Positions 55,560 to 64,000 of a stretch of 64,000 nt of DNA are shown here, one piece after another. The translations under genes were made by a program, and so were the position numbers. The stretch is from Selaginella moellendorffii (lineage: Eukaryota > Streptophyta > Lycopodiopsida > Selaginellales > Selaginellaceae). The first letter of the stretch is position 1. Each line of letters starts with the position of its first letter. Below the pieces are notes generated by a model. That model made no database searches. It saw only the letters and a program-made list of their open reading frames with translations, and was not told the origin of the DNA. Location of the stretch: assembly GCF_000143415.4 (NCBI RefSeq), contig NW_003314312.1, positions 1,157,580-1,221,579 on the forward strand, given 5' to 3'.

Positions 55560-58500
55560 CACGAGCTGAGCTCACGGCTTCTTAAACACAAGAAAAACAT
55601 TGGTTCGTCCCGAACCATCTTTTTATTTTTCAAATTTTGATTTAATCTATATTTCCAAGTAAATTCAACCAATAAAATACAAATATAAATATAGATCCGA
55701 ACAGTAAAAGCAATCAAAAAACACTTCTCAAGCTCTGCAGCTGTAAGGCTTACCTGGTGGATGTGATGGTCAATCTTAGGATCTTGGTTTAGTTCCTGCA
55801 TAAAAATGTAATAGATGTGCTTGCAAGCTAAATATACCTTTCCCCTGTTCTCCCGCTGTGTAAAATCTGGATAGGTACATGATGGATTTTTGCAGATTTT
55901 GACAGTGTAGCTCATACCCTTTGACGACTCAGTCATAATAACAAACTCCTTAGCCACAGCACTGATGTATTTTGTCTTTGTGATTGTGCACTTCAGCTCT
56001 TGATCTTTACTTGTGCACCTTTTGAAATGGAAGACCTATATTGTACAGCCTTCCCATTCCTAGCTGGTCGTGTATGCCAATCTAGTGTTCATATTGGTGG
56101 CATAGCAGTACTAACAGCAACATTTAAGGAAGTCTTTAGCTTGAAACCTGCTCTCTCCAGACTTTCAATCTCTTCTTTCAAAAGATTGCAGCTTCACTCA
56201 ACTAGCCACTCCTCTGGCACAGAATCTAGCTTCAAAATAATTGAGCTGTGGATCTGGCTTGTATGAGTAACATCAATTCCACAACAGTAAATCCAGCTTG
56301 ACTGGTGGCCCTTCACTCCTAGATCTCGACAGCTCCAGAAACACGGCACTACTGAAGAATTTGAACCTGAGCGCACAAATACGAGACACTGACCTCGACT
56401 CCCAATCATTCCAGAGCAACGTGCATTGCTCTTGGCACTGATTTTTCGAATTGCCTAGCTAATATGAGAAACTGGCTCATGAGAAATAACCTTTTCAACC
56501 TCTGGCATTGGACTTACTTGTGTAACAATTGGCACCTCCTCCACTCCATGTTCCTTAGTTCTTTTTTGGTGTCATGGAACAAAATGGTAGTCAAACTCTA
56601 GATGGTGAGAGCTAGAAGGAGTGATGTTTGGCCCATTAAATGTCTGTCGACACTTCATACGGGCTGTTCTCATGTCCCCGAGTGGTTCATAACTTGATTT
56701 CATAGGAGTTCCAGTAACAACTTCCTCCACCATCTTAGATATTGACCCTATTGCTGGTGTTGTCCTTCTACCAACCTGCTCTCGAAGCCTGTCTAAGTTC
56801 GGATTTGTACCAGCAAACCTTGCTTCCTATGCAGCCAAAGCTTTTGATGACTGCTCAAGAGATATAGTGAGGTTGGAGAGTGTAGCTTTATAAAGGGACA
56901 CTTTTCCTTTCCCTACTTCAGAAGCTCTCCAACGCCAATGTTTGCTCTCAGAGAGATTAATTGTTGGTGTAAGCGCCATGTCATCAAGTGGTTGATCCTA
57001 CGAAAAATGCAACATTTGAAAGTGACAAAAAAAGAACATGAGAGAAAGCTTACATGGAGAGTATAATGACCCCACTGAAACATTCGAACTTCCCACCATA
57101 CAAGCCAGCATTCCAGCAAGGTTTTCAATAGGCACTTTGTCTCCTTCATGCCACCATATGTGCATCTCATTTGCCTTTGCCTCGTGCTCCTCTTTAGTTG
57201 GTGCATCCATTCATTCCCGACAAAGTTGCTTGAACTTGTGATGGAAGTTAGATTTGATGCATCGGCAATGTTTGTTGACACTCTTTGCCCAATGAAACTC
57301 ACAACTCTTCTCTCTACCTTGTAATAGTTGAATTTTATCACCTCCAAATACTTGTCATACAGCCAACCAGTTAGCACTAGTAGCATCTACCATGAAACCA
57401 CGGAAGTTGGGTTTCTTCCCGATTCACTGTTCAACAACTTTAGACATACATGTCCAAAAGATGGTTTGTGCTTGAAAATCTTGAACGTTGAATTCGGCTA
57501 TAGCTATAGTCAAGTTGCACTACAATCTATAGAAGGAATGGTTATAATGTAAATTGGTATGGAATCCTTAAAAAATGAATAACCACTTACTTGTGATCAT
57601 AAACATGAGCTCCTATAGTTGACCAGCCTGAAATTCATTCCATATGATCGAAATGGATCCAAGAATTAACCAAGTCCCCATCTCCATCTATATCCATTCG
57701 TTGTACAAGGTCCACACCAGAAGCAGGACCAAGGGTAGACATCTTAAAGATGAAAGGGTGTTGATTGTTCAAAGTCACTTGGCTAATGAACAAGCTCCTA
57801 TGAATAAACTCATAGGGACATTTTCTCTTTAGCTCCAAAATCCCATCTAATCCAGATTGAAGCTTTCCATCTCGCCCTTCTCGCATCCACTTCTTTATTC
57901 TACCAAAACAAATAGTGTTATTAGTGATAAAGTAGAGTTAAGTACTAATTTTATACCTATTTAAATTTGTCACGGGTTCTATATTTCGAAGTAGGTCCTT
58001 CAAGTTATTCTCCGTGAACTCTTTTTTGCTATCAAATTGTAGCAACATGTCCACCACATAGTCCTTTAGTACAGACTATTGAACACACTTTGGAGTTGCA
58101 GCACTTTTCTTCCCAGCCTCTATAATAATAGCAGCCTTCAAATTGCAAAAAGAATCACGGTGGATTCCTTCCTCTATTGCATGTTGGTGGTATCCAACAT
58201 GCACTGCTGCTCTGCCTAAACATCCATCCCGTGGAAGAAAATAATACATTTTCGCATCACAACATGCTTGACACACAGGTGTTGCCCCGCATTTGTGACA
58301 TTTAAACCCTGTAGCAACCTCATCACACTTAGGGGGATTGATCGCTGAGCCTTCAAAGAAACACATATTCTTGCCATGATCAGAAATGCATTTCTCACCG
58401 ACACACTGAAGCTGTCCACCACAATGGACTATGGACATAGATTTGTCGAAATGAGAGAAGTGGGTTGCCTTTACTCTGCACCAATTATGTGGATCAAGAT

Positions 58501-59070
58501 GCGTCTCCATACCCCTTTTCCTACTTGATGAACTGGCCAGTGAAAACTCAAAGAATATATTCCCATTATAAAAAGAAGGAAGCTCCTCACCTCTCATGTA
58601 CTAGAACTCCAATTCCAACCGTAATGATCAAGATTGCTGAAATGCCTTATCCACCGCTTCAAAAACTGGTCCAGAAGGAACACACCTACTTGTCTGGGAA
58701 GCTCATCTTCTTCATTTTCGTCACTGGAGAGAATAATAACTTCATCCTTCACTCCTTGCATAGTTGGTTGTGAAACTGATGTGCTTTCCTCTCCTCACTT
58801 CGAAGATCCTGTAATTAGAATCTCCTGACCTGTACATCTATCAAGATCCCATTGAATCCTATTCTCTCCCACACCATTGTCGAGAAGAATGGATTTTTCT
58901 ATTTGATTACCCTTATCACGACATACATTCTCCAAACTAACTAATCCCGGCTTCAGCTTGAATCTTCTGCAGAGGAAGCTCTCTCCTATAACACTCTTAG
59001 AAAAAACAATTGGAGGCTCTTGATCAAACTTCAAATAGAATTCTCTCATATCTTCTCCTTGCTCGAGCAC
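55560..59070 (-). pseudogene. MULE-like transposase, decayed
   Basis: Minus-strand pieces in order: N-terminal MLEQGEDMREFYLKFDQEPPIVF (59070-58795); a Cys/His-rich region C..C, FKCHKCGATPVCQACC, VGYHQHAI (58597-58076); KKWMREGRDGKL, HRSLFISQVTLNNQHPF, VQRMDIDGDGDLVNSWIHFDHM (57890-57635); then GFMVDATSANW and CEFHWAKSVNKH (about 57420-57270, frames change) and LCREWMDAPTKEEHEAKANEMHIWW. D-x(n)-C-x2-H spacing of this kind is seen in the MULE DDE core. The C-terminal ICKNPSCTYPDF...ACKHIYYIF (55890-55800) resembles the SWIM zinc finger of MULE transposases. Stops are frequent in the central part. The family call rests on these motifs plus the 9-bp duplication; no search was run. Confidence 0.68.
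55601..55617. repeat. Hairpin near the left end of the MULE-like element
   Basis: A perfect 7-bp stem TGGTTCG with loop TCC, 50 bp inside the left terminal repeat. Confidence 0.85.
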
Positions 59071-59240
59071 TTAGAAAAATTTTGGGGAAAAACTGACAAG
59101 AAAGAACAAAGATATTCTTCTGTATTGTGAGCATTAATTAGCTATGTCCTTGTAAAGGACAAGTTAATTATTTTAACAAATTATATAACCGTTTAGAATC
59201 TAGAGAGATATGAGAATCTTAAAGGGCCACCCATATTAAT

Positions 59241-59497
59241 TGTATAATTGATTGTGAGAGGAATAATATTGTTGAAATGAATGTGGTTATGAGTGAGAAG
59301 CGCCAGTCAATCACAAAAGTTGTAGCATTGATTGCTTGTTCTCCCTCTCATCTCCATGCTCTCTTCCCTTCAAAAGAGTTTCATTCTTTTGTGACAAGTG
59401 AAAGAGAGTCAAGCTCGGAAAGGTTGGTTCGTGGGCGCTTCTCACTCATAACCACATTCATTTCAACAATATTATTCCTTTCACAATCAATTATACA
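59241..59497. repeat. 257-bp foldback: 64-bp inverted arms
   Basis: The arms 59241-59304 and 59434-59497 are complementary at all but one position, around a 129-bp loop. The outer end reads TGTATAATTGATTGTGA. It lies between the two divergent genes of the transposon. It could be a small nested foldback MITE or a hairpin-RNA source. Confidence 0.9.
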
Positions 59498-59599
59498 TAT
59501 CTTAATATCTAAAGCATTGAATGATTGTGTCCATTGATCGCCATCAAAGAGAATGAAAATCATGGCCATTGATCATGACTATTGATCGCATCTGTTAAT

Positions 59600-59630
59600 T
59601 TTTAGGGTTTTACGCCTAGGGTTTGAGTAG
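59600..59630 (+). promoter_or_regulatory. Two telo-box-like motifs upstream of the methyltransferase gene
   Basis: TTTTAGGGTTTT and CTAGGGTTTGAG occur within 30 bp, like the motifs before the host housekeeping genes. They suggest a plant-type promoter for the plus-strand gene. Confidence 0.4.
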
Positions 59631-59737
59631 CAAAGGGTGAGAGAAAGGTGCACTTGAGCAGAGAAGGGTGAGAGAAAGGAGCTTCAACCTAGCAATGTGC
59701 TTCAAGACGCTCCTCAAACAAGGTATGCTTCCTTGAG

Positions 59738-60267
59738 AAGGTCAGTTTGCATGTGAACCAATGTCTCCTCACTTTTTTTCTTCCATGAGAAATTTTCTGT
59801 TTTCTCGACTTTTGTTTTCTCTTGAGGGATAGAGATGTCGGTTCTTGTGTGAACCGACATCTCTTAGAATTCTATTTCATTTTCTGTTTAGCGTTTTGCC
59901 CATCTCTACCTCATTTTTTAAATTTTTTTTCCTTGTTGAAGGGGTGGGAAAGATCAGTTCGTGCACGAACCGATGTCTCCCGACCTTCATTTTTTTTAGA
60001 AGCGAGCTTTCTTGGTTTTTTTCATGTTTCTAGTGGTGAGATCTCTATATTTTAGAAAACAGAGACAGATAGAAATGTCGATTCTTATGCGAACCGACAT
60101 CTTCAAGTTTCTTTTTTTATTTCATTGACTTGATAGGGCATTTCATGTGAAAATTAGAGGGTGGAAGATGTTGATTCTTGTGTGAACTGACCTCTCCCAT
60201 ATTCTTGTTGTGTTTTTCCTTTTTCTCGAGAGGTAGGGTGAGGTTGGTTATCACACGAACCAACCTC
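59738..60267. repeat. Array of six hairpins (core GGTTC-loop-GAACC) between the divergent genes
   Basis: Units at 59738-59768, 59831-59864, 59951-59978, 60072-60103, 60164-60197 and 60240-60267, 75-125 bp apart. The unit at 59831 has a perfect 14-bp stem (AGAGATGTCGGTTC, loop TTGTGT). The unit at 60240 has a 10-bp stem (GAGGTTGGTT). Sequence between units is T-rich and not conserved. Arms vary in ways that partly keep pairing. Related hairpins occur only near the element ends (55601-55617, 63701-63728, 63779-63796). Confidence 0.88.
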
Positions 60268-61532
60268 TCCTAGTGACCTGTGTTTTTTTCCTTTGCATTT
60301 CTTGTAGTTTACAATCTATTTTTCATATCTTTTACTTACAAACTTTTCTTGTGAGAGCAGATATAAATCAAGCTTGACTGCCTAAAACTTCCAACAAGGG
60401 ACTTGAACTTAAAATGCCACAAGTTTGCTTTACATTGCAAGTTAGATGTTATAATATTTTTGCTTTTTATTTTAGAGGAAGCGCCGAGGCCAGCCTCAAT
60501 GGTCTCGGTCTCTAGGAAAAGGCAACTGCCTTGATCGCTATGGGCTTGGCCAATTGAGTGGAAATTCATCTCAAGTATCCAATGAAGTTTCTGCTAGTCA
60601 TGCTGGAGGCAACGATGAGCATAACAACAACGTGGATGTTGAGATGAACACTCAAATCGATGTTGGTGTTATTGAGGTTGTTGGTACTGGTGCTCCTGAG
60701 GCTGCAGCTACTTGTGGTGGGGTACTTGCGTCTGATGTTGGTGGTGGTGGGGGTGCTATGCCTTCGGTTGCTCACAGTGAGGTAGATGAACCAGATGAGG
60801 AGGTTATTAGTAGTGTTGTAAGTGGATCTACTGCAGAGGCTACTGGGGGCATGGTAACTGCTCCTACTACTCCTCAGGCTGGTGGTGCAGGGGGAGCTAG
60901 TAGTGGTGAGGGATTATGTATGCATGATTCTGACACCATCTTGAATGATCGTGTTTGGGACACAATTGTCCAAGCTCAAGAACGGACAGTCAGTAAAGTG
61001 TTATAAGAAATGGCATGGAATGGCCCTCATCGATTTCTAGTTCCTTTGTGCCAGTTGGTTAAAAGCCATTGGGTGCGCTCAGCTTACGACCTCATGGCTA
61101 TCTACAGCTTGTTTGCCGAGGTCGGGTTTGGGAGCACAGCTGGTACCTTCATCGTTTCACCAACTTTCCTTGGAACCGGCCGGACAGAGTTAGTGACTAC
61201 TGAACTTGAGGAAAAATGGGATCCTATATGGCTACGAAAGTCTCATGAGTTTGATGGATTCTTAGAACAATATGTGGAGACAGCAGGGTTCATTGGAAAG
61301 CTCTTTTGGGTGATCGATGGAAACCATAGGTGGCTAGCATTTTGGAAGTGCATTCAAGAAAAGTTCCGAGATGATGAAGAACGACACATTAGTGTTCCAG
61401 TCACACTTGTTGAACCAATGACTTGGGAGCACACTGTGAAGCTCATGCATTATATGGATTACACGCAGCTTTTATGTTGATAGTCGGGAGCTCTACATGC
61501 TTGATTGGTGAATCCATGGTCTGGGTCAGCTC

Positions 61533-62693
61533 TGTAGCACACGTGGTTTTGACCCTTTATCCTATAGTGATTTACTGTAGGATAACACCACGAAGCGAAA
61601 CCTAAACCCTCTTTATGCCATGTGATATATGCCACGTGTCATATGCCATGTGTCTAAAGGACAGTGGTGTGGAACCCAAGGTTCAAAGCCTTGGGCCACT
61701 AAACGAAGGAACGGTGCCAAACTCCCAAGCATGGAGCCAAGGGCTGATAGAGCCGAACCACGGAGCAACCCCCAAGCATACAGCCCAAGGAGCGAAGGGA
61801 CAGGAGCCGGGAACGACTTGGAACAGTCCTAAAGCAACCAGCATCCCATTGCCAGAACTAGCATGTAAAACGGAGCCAAACGGGGTCTGACGCTATTTCG
61901 GCATACCGGTGGCCTAACGCAAGGATATGGGTACCCCACCAACTAATATGGTGTGGAGCTTGGGCTAGTACACAACCGGGGCCCCCAAAAAGGAAAACCA
62001 TCCAAGGGGGGGTTGGATTTTCCCCCGGGTAATTAACCCATCCCCGCCTTCCCCCTTTTCCTTTTTAAACCTTGGGAAAACCCAAAAGGCCCCCCCCCCC
62101 CCCCCCCCCCCCCTTGAGGAACACAGGCTTTGGGCTTTCACCCTAAGCCTACCCTTAGTACCGGGAGTTAGTCTCTGGGACAAGCTCGAAACTTACTAAA
62201 TATGGAATGGCACTAGATTGCAAATTTGGACATGGGACAAACACCATTGTGTTCAGGCTGATCTCTACATTCCGTAGATATGCCAAATGAGCAAATCTGG
62301 ACACTTTCCATAAATAGCATTTGGGACCGAAATGAGACTAACACAAAGGGCATGATAGTGAGGGTGTTTGGCAGACACGGTAAGCTATCATGTAGTGATA
62401 TTGAGGGACTAATCTCAATACACGAGGGTTCTTGTCACTAGCAAGTGCAAGACAAAACGAGACGGGAACTCCTTACCAGGCTAAGTATGCTTAGCTAATA
62501 ACACGTAGGAATTCCGTCCTTATGCTCGTCCGGTCTAAGTACACTCGACATGCCCAGTTAACTCCACTAGCACAAGAGGGACTAATAAAGGGTCTAGCAA
62601 TACCGACCTCCTGCCATCATGGCAGTAAGGTAAGCGTGTCTGTAAGGACTGGCCGATAGGTAACTTTCAATACCTGAAGTCACATTCGCGATA
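61533..62693 (+). repeat. Solo LTR, copy C, inside the methyltransferase gene
   Basis: 1161 bp, starts TGTAGCACACGTGG, ends CATTCGCGATA; parallel to copy A over its length. It separates the ParB-like and methyltransferase-like coding parts. The flanks AGCTC and CTCTC do not give a clean 5-bp duplication. Confidence 0.78.
61965..62115. other. Probable low-quality sequence with poly-C run
   Basis: A run of about 28 C ends at about 62114. It is preceded by a stretch in which homopolymers are inflated (GGGGCCCCCAAAAA, GGGGGGGTTGGATTTTCCCCC) and homology with LTR copy A breaks down, then resumes at TTGAGGAACACA. This looks like a sequencing or assembly artefact. Confidence 0.6.
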
Positions 62694-63700
62694 CTCTCCC
62701 CCCCTAGGGAAGATCGATTTCATCTTTTTCAATCTTCCCGATGGAATACCACCACTGCAGGGGGATACTCTGTCATGGAATGTATTGCAAGCCCAACACA
62801 TTTCCCAAGCCTTAAAGGTTGCAAGTAGCTTCATGACATACGAGGGTGTGGTTGTCATGATCCTTCCCCGCTCTCTAATGTGCGAAGGCCTTCTCGCACA
62901 CTTGGCTGATAAGGATGATGGATTTGTTGAGTTTTCATTTGGCTGCTTTCTTTCAAGTATGGCAATGGACACAAAAGGCACTAGTGGGCAGAAGCAAAAG
63001 GTGTGTGACTTCTTTATTTATAAATTAACTCTATTCTATTTTTTTTTTCCAGATTTATTCTTGGAACAATTAATGCCACAAGAGCTGACAAGCGTGCTGC
63101 TCTTGCTTTACCAAGATATGACAGCTCTATAGACATCATCCAAAATGTGATTGACTCAGATGTTCTTCACCCAACGTTCTCTGGTTATCAACATCGTTCG
63201 GTCATGGCCATGCAGATCTTATTGGAGTTATTCTGTCCGCCAAAGGGGATTGTGCTTGATGCTACAGCAGGATTTGGATCAATGGTGCAAGCAGCAAAAG
63301 AGACAGGGCGAGCTGTTTTTGCACTTGAGAAGGAAGGTGCCTTTGAGGACATTCTTAGGAGATTTTGCGACAGGTGATGTTAGTGCTTGAAATAATCTAT
63401 AATATTTATTCTCAAATGTTTTTATGTCATTAGGTTTACACTTATCACACACAATGTTTCAGTCCACACGTTTCATCTTCATGATATGAATGATCATATG
63501 GACCAAAGTCAATTCCACTTACCTATTTATGTTGAACGTATGGCACAACATTACATACAACACGAGCCTATAGTGAAGGAGCATTCCTCTATACCCATTT
63601 CTGAGTTTCTGGATATGGAAGCAGAAGAAGATTGATTATATTCTGATTTTAATATAAATTATATTGTTTAATATATTATTTTCTTTCTTTGTAGACTAAA

Positions 63701-63796
63701 AGATTAGTTCGTGTCGAACCAATAATCTACATGAGCTTATGGAATACCTTAAACACCTAGATTTTATGTTAAAAATTTTTGGTTCGGGACGAACTA
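63701..63796. repeat. Two hairpins near the right end of the MULE-like element
   Basis: 63701-63728 (AGATTAGTTCG, loop TGT, CGAACCAATAATCT) and 63779-63796 (GGTTCG, loop GGA, CGAACT). They mirror the hairpin TGGTTCG-TCC-CGAACCA at 55601-55617 near the left end. Confidence 0.8.
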
Positions 63797-63878
63797 AGGT
63801 AGTGCCATTAAACTTTCGCTAGTTAGGGGATTATATTGACTTCCTTTGACTTTCATTGACTTTCATTGACTTGAGCTC

Positions 63879-63900
63879 AGCTCAAAAACGACCCAGCCCC
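63879..63900 (-). repeat. Right terminal inverted repeat of the MULE-like element
   Basis: In reverse complement it begins GGGGCTGGGT and ends TTTTGAGCT. The adjacent GAGCTGAGCTC also resembles the left end. Confidence 0.65.
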
Positions 63901-64000
63901 CCAACTTTGCCATTGGTGCCATGTAACCTTCCAATTCAAAATATGAATGAGTTTTTTTGACGAAATAAATGAACATAAATATAATAGAATTGTAAACTTC

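Larger units (their letters stand above)
60476..63635 (+). pseudogene. ParB-like domain plus beta-class DNA N6/N4-methyltransferase-like protein, broken
   Basis: An exon opening after TTTTAG at 60475 reads RKRRGQPQWSRSLGKGNCLDRYGLG, then a Gly/Ala/acidic linker (to about 60970). It hits TAA at 61004-61006 and continues in the same frame: HRFLVPLCQLVKSHW, ELEEKWDPIWLRKSHEFDGF and the ParB/sulfiredoxin-like WVIDGNHRWLAFW (61318). Solo LTR C then intervenes. From 62704 comes KIDFIFFNLPDGIP (motif IV position), GVVVMILPRSLM, an intron ending 63052, HPTFSGYQHRSVMAMQILLELFCPP and GIVLDATAGFGSMVQAAKETGR (motif I), a second intron (63374-63433) and a last exon to TGA 63633-63635. Motif IV before motif I is the beta-class order. 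A donor at 63003 rather than 63001 keeps frame. The first exon is not identified. NLPD instead of (D/N/S)PP(Y/W/F) questions catalysis. Confidence 0.75.
55530..63900. mobile_element. 8.4-kb MULE-like DNA transposon carrying a ParB-methyltransferase gene
   Basis: Inverted ends 55530-55551 and 63879-63900 match at 17 of 22 positions (both share TTTTGAGCT at the inner side). They are flanked by CCGACTTTG (55521-55529) and CCAACTTTG (63901-63909), a 9-bp duplication with one change, as expected for Mutator-like elements. The insertion splits an RNase H reading frame of a gypsy element: DTSDF on the left, FAIGA on the right. Inside are a decayed transposase (minus), a divergent ParB/DNA-methyltransferase-like gene (plus), a cluster of hairpins, a 257-bp foldback and a solo LTR. 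I reconstructed the ends by eye; they should be confirmed against other copies. Confidence 0.75.

Noticed and set aside
59738..60267. Hairpin array as a CRISPR-like array or as tRNA B-box (GGTTCG) sequences
   Set aside because: Spacing is irregular (75-125 bp), the units are palindromes, and the sequence is nuclear plant DNA. No cloverleaf or A-box can be drawn around any GGTTCG.

Overview
The window reads as nuclear DNA of a lycophyte, most likely Selaginella (S. moellendorffii or a close relative). Genes are compact with introns of about 50-60 bp. The core proteins are plant-type. At 33.1-34.2 kb lies a microbial-type terpene synthase of the MTPSL class known from non-seed plants and expanded in Selaginella. 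The assignment is inference from gene content and architecture; no database was searched.

Region 1 (1-17.6 kb) is gene-dense and conserved. It holds an RS-domain cyclophilin (-, runs off the left edge), a proline-rich single-pass membrane protein (+), the nucleoporin NUP160 (+), an ERD2-like seven-helix protein (+), the ERGIC/PDI hybrid PDIL5-4 (-), release factor eRF3 (+) and the spliceosomal RBM22/MAC5-type protein (-). Two gene pairs are divergent over short intergenic regions, and telo-box-like motifs (AGGGTTT/AAACCCT) lie close to several start codons.

Region 2 (17.6-31.8 kb) is mostly decayed DNA: a relic of the 3' end of an SDR gene, pieces of at least three Ty3/gypsy elements, and a solo LTR of about 1.16 kb.

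Region 3 (31.8-49 kb) is an island of specialised-metabolism and secreted-protein genes broken up by retrotransposons. It contains P450 fragments, the intact terpene synthase, a second P450 split by a gypsy element, a TIC32-like SDR, an intronless FAD oxidase of fungal type, a secreted LRR protein, and a PEBP-family gene interrupted by a Ty1/copia element with unusually short (87 bp) LTRs.

Region 4 (49-64 kb) is nested mobile DNA: a chromovirus copy, then a sushi/Tcn1-like gypsy element, and inserted in the latter's RNase H region an element of about 8.4 kb (55530-63900). That element has imperfect terminal inverted repeats and a 9-bp target duplication (8 of 9 bases match). It carries a decayed MULE-like transposase gene (DDE-like core, SWIM-like C-terminus) and, divergently, a gene encoding a ParB-like DGNHRW domain followed by a beta-class N6/N4 DNA-methyltransferase-like domain. 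A family of hairpins with core GGTTCG-NNN-CGAACC sits near both ends and between the two genes. This transposon-borne methyltransferase-like gene with its private palindromes is the most interesting system in the window. The copy is dead: it has an in-frame stop and a solo LTR insertion.
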